Shown piece after piece: positions 17,949 to 26,880 of a DNA stretch of 40,236 nucleotides. Made by a program: the position numbers and the translations under genes. The notes beneath the pieces are model-generated. The model ran no database searches, had not been told where the DNA came from, and saw only the letters and a program-made list of their open reading frames with translations. Each line of letters begins with the position of its first letter. The first letter of the stretch is position 1. The DNA is from Candidatus Binatia bacterium (GTDB lineage: Bacteria; Desulfobacterota; Binatia; UBA1149; JAJCZL01). The DNA lies in NCBI GenBank assembly GCA_028278325.1, contig JANQEO010000065.1:1-40236 (forward strand). The letters are read 5' to 3'.

Positions 17949-19103
17949 ATGCGGCCCTGTATCAGTGCTTTCCTGTGTGTCGCCTCTGCTGTGTCTGCCG
18001 GCGTCGGGGCTCAACAACCGAACACGGCCAACGCATCGCTGACCGTGAACGGTGGGGCGGGGCCCACGTACCCGATAACTGGAATTGCCGTCTCGGCCGG
18101 TGCTCCCGTTCCGGTGACGATCAGCGGGCCCACCAACGCGCCGTTCATCCTCTTTGGGGCCCTCGCGTTGTTGCCCACGGGCACGCCTGTGCTCACCGGG
18201 CAGCTGCTTGATGTAGATCTTTCCGCCGGAGGGTTTGTGGTCTTCGACGGCGTCTCGCAACCGGCCGTCTTCTCCACCGGTCTACTGGGCGTGTTCTCCA
18301 CCGCGCCTTTGCTGCCACCGGGGGCGCCAGTCGGCGCGACTGCTGCGTTCCAGTGTCTGGTAGGAAACCCAACGGGACCTCCCGGCAGTGAGAGTCTCAC
18401 TGCCGCCACACAGATCGTCGTTGCTGCCGGCGCGAGCGTGATTCCCCTCTCCGCACCGAACAACGGCGGGGCCCTTGTCGACCTGTCCGCGTTCGGGCTC
18501 AGCTTCTCGTTCTATGGCACGGCATGGACCCAGATGTTCGTCAACACTGACGGCAACATCACGTTCGGAAGCGCCAGCGGTGACTTCACCCCCACGATCG
18601 CTGAGTTCGCATCGCAGCAGCCTCGCATCGCGCCCATGTGGACCGATCTCGACGCTGGCTTTCCAGGCGCTTCGATGTCGGCGGTCGTAGATCCCAGTGG
18701 AACTTTCACCATCGTCAGCGTCCTTTGGACCCAGATGGCGGAGTGGAACAACGTCGGGTCACGGCATACGTTCTCCGTTTCGCTCACCATCGGTACTGAC
18801 GACATCTCGATCACACACGACCCGTTCAACAACGGCGCCGTTTACCCGGTCATCATGGGCATCGGGCCTGGACAGAACGTGTTTACACCCGGCGCTCTCG
18901 CCATCGCACCGCAGAAGAACCTGTCCCTGTTGCCGACCGCACCCACCGCAGGGGCGCCGAATGAGGCGTTCTACGAGCTGTTCGTGCCTGCGCCGGGTGT
19001 GATTCCGGTGTTTCCGATTCCTGTCGGTCCGCCCAACCCTTGGGACATGGCCGGGACAACGACGACGTTCATCGCCTTGGGTTCATCGTATCTCGGGACG
19101 TAA
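17949..19103 (+). CDS. secreted protein with nidogen-like domain
   Basis: The 384-residue protein starts with a signal peptide (MRPCISAFLCVASAVSAGVG, cleaved near AQQ). An N-terminal beta-rich part rich in Gly, Pro, Thr and Val resembles secreted planctomycete proteins of unknown role. The region at about residues 175-300 resembles an extracellular nidogen-like (NIDO) domain: F-S-F-Y-G, V-N-T-D-G-N-I-T-F-G, then Q-P-R-I-A-P-M-W-T-D-L-D and W-T-Q-M-A-E-W. Such domains occur in adhesion and surface proteins, so a cell-surface role is inferred. The start is chosen by the signal peptide; 40 upstream in-frame codons look non-coding. Only a weak GGAAA precedes the ATG. It appears to be a single-gene unit. 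Confidence 0.75.
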   Translation: MRPCISAFLCVASAVSAGVGAQQPNTANASLTVNGGAGPTYPITGIAVSAGAPVPVTISGPTNAPFILFGALALLPTGTPVLTGQLLDVDLSAGGFVVFDGVSQPAVFSTGLLGVFSTAPLLPPGAPVGATAAFQCLVGNPTGPPGSESLTAATQIVVAAGASVIPLSAPNNGGALVDLSAFGLSFSFYGTAWTQMFVNTDGNITFGSASGDFTPTIAEFASQQPRIAPMWTDLDAGFPGASMSAVVDPSGTFTIVSVLWTQMAEWNNVGSRHTFSVSLTIGTDDISITHDPFNNGAVYPVIMGIGPGQNVFTPGALAIAPQKNLSLLPTAPTAGAPNEAFYELFVPAPGVIPVFPIPVGPPNPWDMAGTTTTFIALGSSYLGT

Positions 19104-19203
19104 CGCAGGCCGGAGCGTCGAAGCGACCAAACTATCGGCGCAATCTAAGAAGTAATTCTCGGGCATCGTCAGGGCACGCTGGAGCTGCTCACAGAGAGTG
19201 CTG

Positions 19204-19896
19204 TCAGTTGCGGAGACGGCGCAACGCCGCCGCCATCTCGTTGCGAGCGGAAGCACGGAGGCCCTCATAGTTCTTCTTTGCGTCATCGAATCTCACCGAA
19301 TCGCCTGGCTGGATCCGAACCAAGTAGAGCTTCTTGCCATCCGGGTGTCCCATACTGATGCGGGCGACATGTTCGTCGGAGTGGGTCGGCTGACTCAGCT
19401 CGCGCCAACTTTTCTCGGTGACTTCCTGACAGAGTCCACGACTGACCATGTCCATCCCGACCGAGAGTGACGCCGCAAGTTGGGCGCTCTCCGCAGCGTC
19501 GAGGCGATGGACGATCTCGCCGGCGGTCTTCCGGAACTCTTCAATGGCCGCTGGAGACCGAAGGAGTCTTCTTACGTCCGCTGCCTTCGACGACGACAGC
19601 TGGGAGGCCCGCTGAATCAACCTGTCGTCCTTCGGCGTTAGCTCAATAGGGTCCCGGGCTCCTGGGCTCTCCCTGTCCACCGATTCGCCGGTCGGCAACT
19701 CTGCGTAGGCTTTCGTCTCGATGGCTCCGGTAGGAGGCTGACTCTTCGCGGGGTTGCCGCTCAAGTCGCTCTCGCCGCCAACCGATGCTGGTGCCGGCGG
19801 GCCTTCCCCCTCGGATGAGCCGGGCGACTCGACGAGCACCAGGAACACCACCGTCAACACAACGCACCCAGCGGCGAATATCGCTATCAGTTTCAC
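19204..19896 (-). CDS. single-span membrane protein of unknown function
   Basis: This 230-residue product begins at a GTG (19896) with GGGGG 7 bases upstream. It opens with a membrane anchor (K-L-I-A-I-F-A-A-G-C-V-V-L-T-V-V-F-L-V-L), followed by a Gly/Pro/Ser/Glu-rich linker to about residue 90 and a predominantly helical, charged C-terminal part. I recognise no family motif. The sequence near the end (S-M-G-H-P-D-G-K-K-L-Y-L-V-R-I-Q-P-G-D) looks beta-like. The open frame extends upstream to 20025, but that extension lacks a hydrophobic start and is Arg-rich. It marks the edge of the ordered core-gene region before the decayed island. Confidence 0.65.
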   Translation of the reverse strand: MKLIAIFAAGCVVLTVVFLVLVESPGSSEGEGPPAPASVGGESDLSGNPAKSQPPTGAIETKAYAELPTGESVDRESPGARDPIELTPKDDRLIQRASQLSSSKAADVRRLLRSPAAIEEFRKTAGEIVHRLDAAESAQLAASLSVGMDMVSRGLCQEVTEKSWRELSQPTHSDEHVARISMGHPDGKKLYLVRIQPGDSVRFDDAKKNYEGLRASARNEMAAALRRLRN

Positions 19897-20106
19897 GGCT
19901 ACACCCCCGGAGTTCCGACGAGCCCTCTGTTGGTGCACGATTCTACCTGAACGTCTTGGCTCGCATGAACCAAGGTGCCTAAGGAACGGCCGAGCGAGCT
20001 CGGGTTCAGCGTCGAGCGCGGACAAGTGCGTGCGTCAGGCGGTTCTCGGGCTACCGGTACTGGTCGAATAGACCACGCGCGGCAGGATCAGTTCGCTACT
20101 TGCAGC

Positions 20107-20349
20107 TTACGGATGCTCCAGAACTTGATTGTCCTTCGGAGCCTCAAGGAGATCAGAAACTCGAAGGGTCGACGATCGTCGACAACTCACGATACCGGCA
20201 CAGCCCGTTAGCCAGCGGACCCTCTCTTCGATCGCTGAAGACTTACCTGTGCCAGGGCCCGCGACGAGACGTACTTGTTGCGCCTGATCATGTGCGGCGG
20301 CGTACTGCACGGCTTGCGCAGCTTGAATCTGTGCCTGTGTTAGCGGCAT
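20107..20349 (-). pseudogene. truncated N-terminus of a UvrD/PcrA-type DNA helicase
   Basis: The 80-residue frame begins M-P-L-T-Q-A-Q-I-Q-A-A and contains V-R-L-V-A-G-P-G-T-G-K-S at about residues 28-38. These are the Q motif and Walker A of superfamily 1A helicases. Similarity stops after about E-E-R-V-R-W-L (residue 46), where motif Ia and the rest (several hundred residues in a functional enzyme) are missing. The remaining 34 residues are unrelated and end at a stop. AGGAG lies about 11 bases before the ATG. It reads as a gene fragment left by insertion or deletion at the island edge, though expression of a short peptide is possible. Confidence 0.7.
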
Positions 20350-20447
20350 GCGACAAGGCGCTCCTGTCTCATTGTGGGAGCTCCGTCGGACGTTGTCGAG
20401 GACCCGATTTCCATGGATTGGTCGAATTGAACCGCCCGCAGCGTCTA

Positions 20448-23400
20448 TTACGTATGCTCATCGTGCCATCGCGACGTTGGCACACCTCCGTCCCGAGAGG
20501 ACCGCTGGCGCTTTTCCTGCTCGAGTGCATGCTCCTTCAGACCGCGTGCGTTCTGTTCTCCGAGCGCCCCGATGACACGAAGGCCTTCGTCAGCGCCGAT
20601 CTCCCGGAACGCCTTCTCGATTTCCGCCCAGAGGTGTGATTCTTCGCCACTCCAAGCGTGGCTCCCGAGAAACGCAGCGCGCGCGATCTTGTCCGCATCG
20701 ATCTCGGCGTCGACTGCGCACGCCGCGAGTCGGCCCCAGCCAGCGTCGGGCGCCCGCTTGAGGGGCGCGAGTCTCCAGTCGAGGGGGTGGTCCATGTTGA
20801 GTACGGCACGGTAGACCTCGACGTCGTCGTCGACGAGGGCTCGAAGCACTTGTTCCGTTTCCCAGCCGCCGGCAAGCATGGATGCGACCTCGATCCGCTG
20901 TGTGCGTGACAGCTCCGACACCACCGTCTCCGCGACGCCCCACGCACCAACCGACATGGAGGCCTCGTCGTCGGCCAGATACTCAGTTAGCCACTCGGCA
21001 GCCAGGTCTGGTGCAGTCTTCAGCATCTCTGCCAGCCAATGCTCGCCGTGTTGACCTCCAGGATCGTGCGCACGCAGGACAGCATCTCGCCATGCGTCTC
21101 GCACCTCCTCGCGGACCTGGCCTTTGTGACTAGAACACCACTCGCCCGTCGCCGCCTCCAAGGCGACGGCCGCGTTGTCGTGCTGCAGAAGGCGATGCAA
21201 GGTCGAAAGCGGCACTCGTCGTTGAATACACGGGATCTCAACGACATGAGTCACCTCCCCGAGACGCGGCAACACCGCATCGAGTACCTTCTCGTCCGGT
21301 TCATCGGCCGTGATCGCCAAGGTCGCCGCCAACGGGCAGTAGTTGTCCGTATCGGCCAGTCGAATCACCCAGTCGGTCCACGCGCCCCTATCCTGCGTGA
21401 GCATGCACTCCAGGAAGTGGAACAACACATCTGGAGCGATCTCGACGGCTACGAGCGCGGTCGTCCACGCATTCAGATCCTCAACCCGTCCGGCGACGAT
21501 CTTCGCGAGATTCTCGATCAGTCGCGGCCATCGGACACCCGCGATTCGCGCCTCCCGGTCCCACGAAGCTACGCGCTCGGCAAACAGAGACGGATTCAGC
21601 AGTGCAGACGCCTCCGCGAGTTTCTGAAGCGCCTGTTCTTGCTCTGCGGTCACACCCATCGAGCGCTTGAACGACTCTTGCGGGAACACCGTGTCGAACG
21701 CGAGGTGCCCGGCGGTCTCGATGGGAAAGAGTCCATCCGCCAACTCCCTCAGGCGCTTCTGAACCCCTGGCCGGTCTGCGCCAGCGAACGCAAGTGCCTG
21801 CAGGACACCCTCACCAGAAGCTCTCAAGCTCTTCGTCGCGTCGAGTGGGACGTTGTGACCACGCGGATGCACCCACGCGTGGGCGAGCGCGAGCACCTCA
21901 CTCCAGACCTCGTCGTCGATTGCCGGAGCCGACGCGACGACGCGTCGAACCCAGCCGGCGAGGTCCTCGCACTCTTCGGGCGCAAGCAGCGAGGTGTAGA
22001 TTGTGACCGTCCGCCCGTCGATGCTGGAGCGCCAGTGCAGATTCGGATCGCCGGCTCTCCTGAGCCATCCGGCGAGCACCTCATCGACCGGTTGTTCGGC
22101 CGCGAGGTGCTCAAGTGCCTTCAGAACCGAGCGTCGACGATCCAGTCTCCGAGGGGTTCGCGACAAGGGTCGATCCAACCAGTCATCCACCGCGTCCCAG
22201 ATGAGCTTGTGCTGGTCGACAGACCGATGCTCCACAAACAGCCGAACGGTGTCCTCGGGCATCTCGTCGAGGGCCAAGACGACCAGGCTGACATCGAGGT
22301 CGCTCCTTTCTCGCAGGAGCGTGATGGCCACCCCGGAGCTCACTTGCGCGAAAGCCTGCCAAACGGCGGGCCGGTCAATTTCCTGCACGCGCTCCGACAA
22401 CCCGGGCACGCGAGCGCCCAACTCGGCAGCGCCGCACAGTGTTGCCAGCAATTCAGCCTGGTCCGGAACCGCGGCCTCCAGGCGCTCCAAGCGGCGTCGC
22501 CGTGGATTGCCAGTCTCTCGCTCGAAGAAGACGTCGCGGACCAATCGCGCCCTGAGCACCGCGGGCACCACGACGACGTGGTCGTCGCGCGTCTCGATGA
22601 CGCCAGCAGCCTCGAGGTTCGACAGGCGGTCGATTAGGTCGTTGTACCCGGGGAGTGCCTGGACGAACTCGCGTGCCATTCCACGGGCGCCACCCAGGCC
22701 GAAGGTCGCTAGGAGCTCGTGGTCGCTACTGTCGGTCACAACTCGCGCCAACTCCAGCATGAGCTCTTCGCCCGTGATGATGGAGCCGATTCCTCGTTTC
22801 CGACACGCCAAGCACAGCGTGCTCGCGAGCCCCGGGCGGCCGCGTACCTGACGGACCATCTCAACAACAAGCGCGTCGGGCCCGTGGATCCCCTCAGCCT
22901 TGATCACCTCGACGATCTCGGTGGCGCTCAGCGGTTCGAGTTCATGAATCTCCTCAGGACGGAGCGCCGCCTCGACTCTGCGGCGATCATCCTCGGGCCA
23001 GCAGGTCGCGACGATGTCGAACTGGACGCCAAGCGTAGAGCGGATGTCCCGGAGGCGCAGCAACTGGCCCGGATCACGGTGTGCGTCGTCAACAATCACG
23101 ATGGGGGGGTCGTGCTCGCGGATGGCGTCCGCGATCCGCACCTCATCTCTTGCTGCCAGGAACAAGCCCCAACCCCGTGTCGTCATTGACTCCAGAACGC
23201 TGGTCTTGCCCATGCCTGGCTCGCCAACCAGCAGTCGGTCCCCCGTGCTCCCGTGCAGCCACTTGAGTACGTCGTCTCTGCCGATGAGCATGTCTGTACC
23301 GCGTGGCCTCCCCGATGGGGCGACGGCAGTCATCGCCGGCACCTCCCCCGTAATCTGCAGCAGCTCCGCACGGAGTTCCGGCGATCGCTGGAGGTTCGCG

Positions 23401-23996
23401 GCATACCAGTCCAGCTCGAACACGTGGAGCCCGACACCGAGTTTCTTCGCCGCCCCGAGGAGCTTCTCCCGTTCCTTCGGCAGAACACGCCGGGGCGTCG
23501 CGAAGACGGCTGCCGCAGGGGCGCCGTAGGCAGTGATCGTCGCAGTGAGGTTGCGCGTCAGATTGCTCATGCGATCCCGCGGCCTGCGCGCCTTCGTGAT
23601 GATCACTGGTATTTGGCGCGCAGTGTCAGCGGGATCGGGGGCAACTCCATCAAGCCCCGCGTCCCCGCCACCCCGAACCGGAGCGATCCCTGGGAACGCA
23701 GGCCCCAGCAGCGCACAGGTAACGGCCTCCAGAGCCTGGTCGTCGAGGTGCCCCTCGAGCCGTTCCAGGATCCTGCGGCGGAGAGGGTCCCGAATGGGGT
23801 GGTCGGAGATGTCGATCGACGCATGGGGCGCGAGCTCACCCAGCAGAGTCAGGAGGCGCTCCGCCATATCCGGGATCGTCGTCTCATCGCGCTCCCAGCG
23901 GGCCACAGTGTTTGTCGCAACCCCAACCTCTTCAGCAAGTTGTGCCCGCGTCAGACGGAGTCGCCGCCGGAGATCCTTGAGTCCTGCACCATCCAT
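20448..23996 (-). CDS. HTH - restriction-nuclease-like - STAND NTPase - helical repeat protein, candidate antiviral sensor/effector
   Basis: The 1182-residue protein has four parts. Residues 5-37 form an XRE-type helix-turn-helix (L-T-R-A-Q-L-A-E-E-V-G-V-A-T-N-T-V-A-R-W). Residues 85-215 resemble an Mrr-type nuclease: G-G-G-D-A-G-L-D-G (109-117), then V-I-I-T-K-A with Lys135, although the usual Glu/Gln two residues before the Lys is Ile. Residues 235-480 are a P-loop NTPase of STAND type: Walker A GEPGMGKTS (258-266), Walker B IVIVDDAH (299-306), sensor-like V-A-T-C-W-P and the G-x-P motif R-G-R-P-G-L-A (385-391). The remaining 700 residues are helical and repeat-like. Avs-type defence proteins combine an effector nuclease, STAND ATPase and C-terminal repeats; the N-terminal DNA-binding domain is unusual. 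No Shine-Dalgarno site precedes the ATG, so the message may be nearly leaderless. Confidence 0.85.
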   Translation of the reverse strand: MDGAGLKDLRRRLRLTRAQLAEEVGVATNTVARWERDETTIPDMAERLLTLLGELAPHASIDISDHPIRDPLRRRILERLEGHLDDQALEAVTCALLGPAFPGIAPVRGGGDAGLDGVAPDPADTARQIPVIITKARRPRDRMSNLTRNLTATITAYGAPAAAVFATPRRVLPKEREKLLGAAKKLGVGLHVFELDWYAANLQRSPELRAELLQITGEVPAMTAVAPSGRPRGTDMLIGRDDVLKWLHGSTGDRLLVGEPGMGKTSVLESMTTRGWGLFLAARDEVRIADAIREHDPPIVIVDDAHRDPGQLLRLRDIRSTLGVQFDIVATCWPEDDRRRVEAALRPEEIHELEPLSATEIVEVIKAEGIHGPDALVVEMVRQVRGRPGLASTLCLACRKRGIGSIITGEELMLELARVVTDSSDHELLATFGLGGARGMAREFVQALPGYNDLIDRLSNLEAAGVIETRDDHVVVVPAVLRARLVRDVFFERETGNPRRRRLERLEAAVPDQAELLATLCGAAELGARVPGLSERVQEIDRPAVWQAFAQVSSGVAITLLRERSDLDVSLVVLALDEMPEDTVRLFVEHRSVDQHKLIWDAVDDWLDRPLSRTPRRLDRRRSVLKALEHLAAEQPVDEVLAGWLRRAGDPNLHWRSSIDGRTVTIYTSLLAPEECEDLAGWVRRVVASAPAIDDEVWSEVLALAHAWVHPRGHNVPLDATKSLRASGEGVLQALAFAGADRPGVQKRLRELADGLFPIETAGHLAFDTVFPQESFKRSMGVTAEQEQALQKLAEASALLNPSLFAERVASWDREARIAGVRWPRLIENLAKIVAGRVEDLNAWTTALVAVEIAPDVLFHFLECMLTQDRGAWTDWVIRLADTDNYCPLAATLAITADEPDEKVLDAVLPRLGEVTHVVEIPCIQRRVPLSTLHRLLQHDNAAVALEAATGEWCSSHKGQVREEVRDAWRDAVLRAHDPGGQHGEHWLAEMLKTAPDLAAEWLTEYLADDEASMSVGAWGVAETVVSELSRTQRIEVASMLAGGWETEQVLRALVDDDVEVYRAVLNMDHPLDWRLAPLKRAPDAGWGRLAACAVDAEIDADKIARAAFLGSHAWSGEESHLWAEIEKAFREIGADEGLRVIGALGEQNARGLKEHALEQEKRQRSSRDGGVPTSRWHDEHT

Positions 23997-24015
23997 ACTA
24001 CATTATGTATACTAC
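23977..24015. promoter_or_regulatory. divergent promoter/operator between the STAND and HEPN-like genes
   Basis: This short AT-rich segment stands out from the GC-rich surroundings. The heptamer ATACTAC occurs at 23995-24001 and 24009-24015, 14 bases apart start to start, and the first copy overlaps the start codon of the STAND gene. On the plus strand TTGAGT (23977-23982) and CATTAT (24001-24006) with an 18-base spacer could serve the HEPN-like gene. Binding by the XRE domain of the STAND protein, giving autoregulation of both genes, is an inference. Confidence 0.5.
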
Positions 24016-24108
24016 ACAGTGCACCGGTCTGCCAGCACAAGGAGCCGGTGGTCGCGCTCGAGGTGTAGCCGGAAGGTCGGACTGCGCGTCCATCGAGGAA
24101 CCCTCAGA

Positions 24109-25485
24109 ATGAACACGACTCAAGAGCTCGGGGGTCTCCGACGCGGGAAGTTCCATCTCGACTGCCCGCGGATGATCTTGAAGCCAGCGAACGGTGTGGG
24201 ACGGGAGTTCGCCGGTGGGGGGTTCATCGAACTCGGCGACGACGGCAAGTTGCTCGGTCGGCTCGTATCCCCTGACCCGTACCCCATCGAGGAATTGGTG
24301 CGTTCGTGGAACCAGCAGGCCGGAACGCTTATCGGCGACGAGGAGCTTTATCACCTCGAATGCCAGGACCTGTCAGGACGCCTCTGGCGCAGCCGTGACC
24401 TGACGATCGGCGTGAATGGCGGGCCGCATGGATTCACCGTGGGGTTCCACCCGCAGCAAATCCGGGCCGAGGGGCCGAGCGTCATCACAAAGTCGCGACG
24501 GACCGTTCTGCTGTACTTCGACACCAACGCGCAGTTTCCGACGAACGCTCAGACCACGGTTGAGGAACGGCGCGCGGATCGACCCGTGACGAAGTCTTGG
24601 AGCGCCAACACCGCGCGCGTGGAGTGGGACGGCCTCACGATGTACGTCACCCAAGATGCAGAGGGCCTCGAAGTCGAGGTCATCGGCGACCGTGCAGATG
24701 ACGACGTCGCCCACCGTGTGGTTCATGCGCTCGAGTTTGTCTTTAACGCTCCCCTGACTCCGCTCTGCGTGATCATCCAAGCGGGCGACGTGGAGGAAAC
24801 ACGAGTGTTCGACCGCGTGCACTGCGACACGCGCGGCCCGTTCGGGCCTCACATCGGCATGCTGTCCCGGCAACATGCAGACGACTATTGGTCCGCGTTC
24901 ACGCTCTACGAGCGGTTTCTCGGCGAGCACTTCGGCAAGGAGTGCTCGCCCTTGCACGGCTTCGTGTCAGCGGTGCACCATGCCCGCCAGTCCCGCGATT
25001 TCGAGACAATGTGCCTGACGCTCGGCGTCAAGTTGGAGTCGCTCGTGCGTACGTGGCTGCCGCATCTCGTGGACCGCGGCGTGCCGGATGAAGAGAAGGC
25101 CAGACTGCTGCAGGCCATTCAGGGCGCCGCCGGCGTCTCGGCCCCGGTTCGTGATCGCGCCCTTGGCCTGGTAGATAAGGTCCTCGATCAGTTCCCCGTT
25201 CGGAAGGCCATGAAGAGACTCGCGCGCGAACGAGTGATCGAGACGGACGCGATCGGAGCCTGGAATGCACTGCGTCTGACCACTGCTCATGGCGATTCCG
25301 TCGATCTGTCGCAGGCCACGCTCGAGGCATGCGGGAAGCTGTGGTCCGCGTTCCAGCGGACCGTGCTGCACTTGATCGGCTACGTGGGACGCATTACGGA
25401 CTACGGGGCGGTCGGCTACCCGACGGTGGACTTCGGACGGCGCGCGGACGAGTCCGGAAGTGAAGGCAGCGCCGAGCTGCATTGA
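24109..25485 (+). CDS. HEPN-like protein, putative partner of the STAND protein
   Basis: This 458-residue protein has no family I can name with certainty. The N-terminal half (residues 10-245) is beta-rich (for example G-G-G-F-I-E-L-G and T-V-L-L-Y-F-D-T-N). The C-terminal half (255-435) is helical and contains W-N-A-L-R-L-T-T-A-H-G-D, in which Arg389 and His394 form an R-x4-H motif typical of HEPN ribonucleases, preceded by an acidic helix. The layout of a beta-rich sensor part before a HEPN domain recalls the ApeA-type antiphage proteins, but the resemblance is only in outline. The ATG at 24109 has GAGGA 9 bases upstream; a longer open frame upstream overlaps the divergent gene and is not credible. 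A terminator-like hairpin follows at 25607. Confidence 0.75.
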   Translation: MNTTQELGGLRRGKFHLDCPRMILKPANGVGREFAGGGFIELGDDGKLLGRLVSPDPYPIEELVRSWNQQAGTLIGDEELYHLECQDLSGRLWRSRDLTIGVNGGPHGFTVGFHPQQIRAEGPSVITKSRRTVLLYFDTNAQFPTNAQTTVEERRADRPVTKSWSANTARVEWDGLTMYVTQDAEGLEVEVIGDRADDDVAHRVVHALEFVFNAPLTPLCVIIQAGDVEETRVFDRVHCDTRGPFGPHIGMLSRQHADDYWSAFTLYERFLGEHFGKECSPLHGFVSAVHHARQSRDFETMCLTLGVKLESLVRTWLPHLVDRGVPDEEKARLLQAIQGAAGVSAPVRDRALGLVDKVLDQFPVRKAMKRLARERVIETDAIGAWNALRLTTAHGDSVDLSQATLEACGKLWSAFQRTVLHLIGYVGRITDYGAVGYPTVDFGRRADESGSEGSAELH

Positions 25486-25606
25486 TCGAACCTCCACAAT
25501 CTGCCCTGAAGCAAGGGGTGGAGTCCGATGCTTCTCCTCATCGGACGCGCCCCCGAGGGTGACCGCCAGGGGGGTCTCGACGCCCCCCGAGGCTGCCTCA
25601 AAGGTG

Positions 25607-25629
25607 CCCGGATTCGGGGGTTTCTTTTT
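25607..25629 (+). terminator. possible rho-independent terminator
   Basis: CCCG (25607-25610), a four-base loop and CGGG (25615-25618) are followed by GGTTTCTTTTT. The stem is short. It lies about 120 bases after the HEPN-like gene. Confidence 0.45.
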
Positions 25630-25655
25630 CTGCCGGTTCCGCGGACCGGCCCCTG

Positions 25656-26458
25656 ATGCGCCCCTTTGCTGAGTACCCGGCGAACGCCCGCCTGCACCCC
25701 GACCAGAACCTCGACGCCATCGTCTCCAGCCTGCACCGGTTCGGTCAGGCCGAGCCCTTGGTGATCCAGTCCGGCACCAACCGGGTCATCGCCGGGAACG
25801 GTCGCATGGTCGCGATGCGACAGCTCGGCTGGGAGGCCTGCGACGTCATCGAGCTCGAGGTGGACGACCTGACGGCGACGGCGCTCGGCATCGCCCTCAA
25901 CCGGACCGCCGAGCTCGCGACCTGGGACGAGGGCGTGCTCGCACGGCTGCTCGGCGAGCTGCGGGAGCAGGACGCCCTCGACGGCGTCGGTTTCGAGACC
26001 GATGAGATCGACGCGCTGTTGGCCGAGATGGGAGGCAACGCCCAGGGCGAGGTCGATGACCCCGGACCCGGGGAGCCGCCTGCCGTGCCGGTGTCGCGCC
26101 CGGGGCGATCTCTGGATCCTCCGCGACCACCGCCTGCTCCGCGGCGATGCGTCCCGTGTCGAGGACCTGGTGCGTCTCATGGGCGACGACCGGGCGGCCC
26201 TGCTCGTCACCGATCCCCCCTACTGTGTTTCATACACGGGCACCGACCGGCCCCAGTCCTCCGGGAAGGACTGGTCCCACGTTTACCGCGAGATCGACAT
26301 CAAGGACCTCGGCGAGTCTTGGACAGCGTCCTGACGGCGGCCCTCCCCCACGTGGTCGACGACGCCGCGGTCTACATGTGGCACGCCCACCTGCAGCAAC
26401 CGGTCATCGCGGCGACCTTCGAGAACCACGGGCTCCTGCTCCGAGACGCCGGGTTCTC
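25656..26458 (+). pseudogene. frameshifted, 3'-truncated ParB-domain DNA methyltransferase
   Basis: The first part (25656 to about 26100) encodes a ParB/sulfiredoxin-like domain: P-A-N-A-R-L-H-P-D, S-S-L-H-R-F-G-Q-A-E-P-L-V-I, and R-V-I-A-G-N-G-R-M-V-A. Near 26100 (CCCGGGG) the frame must shift by one base to continue as G-D-L-W-I-L-R-D-H-R-L-L-R-G-D and the methyltransferase motif L-L-V-T-D-P-P-Y (about 26200-26225). Near 26315 a second shift returns to the first frame (L-D-S-V-L-T-A-A-L-P-H-V-V-D-D). Homology then stops at 26458, where an unrelated gene ends on the other strand. Such ParB-methyltransferase proteins are typical of prophages and modify adenine or cytosine. The start may also be incomplete. 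Both shifts are single-base changes, so sequencing error cannot be excluded for them, but the 3' loss is real. Confidence 0.8.
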
Positions 26459-26825
26459 ACTTGGGCGGCTTCTTCTCAGCCTTCTCCTTGTCGTCTTTTG
26501 CGGGCTTGTCAGCCTGCACTTCGGTGCCCCACGGAATCCGCTCTCCGCGCGACGGCGGCCGACGGACGACGCGTTCGACCGGTGCGACGGCATCGTTCAG
26601 GTACTCCGAAAGGCGTATGCCCTGTCGATCCAGGAGCAGAAGCAACCCTTTCGCAATGACAAGGGATACGACCCCGCCGAGAGCAGCACCGAACAGAGCA
26701 GCGAACGGCCAGTACGCGCGGTCCTTGGTCTTGACGCCCCAAATGACTCCCCCGATCGCCATCCCCGGAGCGGCGCCGGTCCACAGGATCCACCCGGTGA
26801 TCGCGTTCTCGTACGGCTCGATCAT
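26457..26825 (-). CDS. small membrane protein with two hydrophobic segments
   Basis: The 122-residue protein has two hydrophobic helices at about residues 8-30 (A-I-T-G-W-I-L-W-T-G-A-A-P-G) and 38-65 (W-P-F-A-A-L-F-G-A-A-L-G-G-V-V-S-L-V-I). A soluble tail ends in a Lys/Asp/Glu-rich stretch (A-K-D-D-K-E-K-A-E-K-K). I recognise no family. Size and topology are similar to small phage or plasmid membrane proteins, but this is not evidence of function. Its stop codon lies exactly at the point where the methyltransferase homology ends, so this is a recombination junction. Confidence 0.65.
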   Translation of the reverse strand: MIEPYENAITGWILWTGAAPGMAIGGVIWGVKTKDRAYWPFAALFGAALGGVVSLVIAKGLLLLLDRQGIRLSEYLNDAVAPVERVVRRPPSRGERIPWGTEVQADKPAKDDKEKAEKKPPK

Positions 26826-26880
26826 TCCTCGTTCCTGGTCGTGGGCGCAGTCCGTACCCGCGTGAAGAACAAACTAAATG

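Noticed and set aside
21039..22637. 532-codon plus-strand open frame inside the STAND gene
   Set aside because: Antisense shadow of a long GC-rich gene; no recognisable motif.
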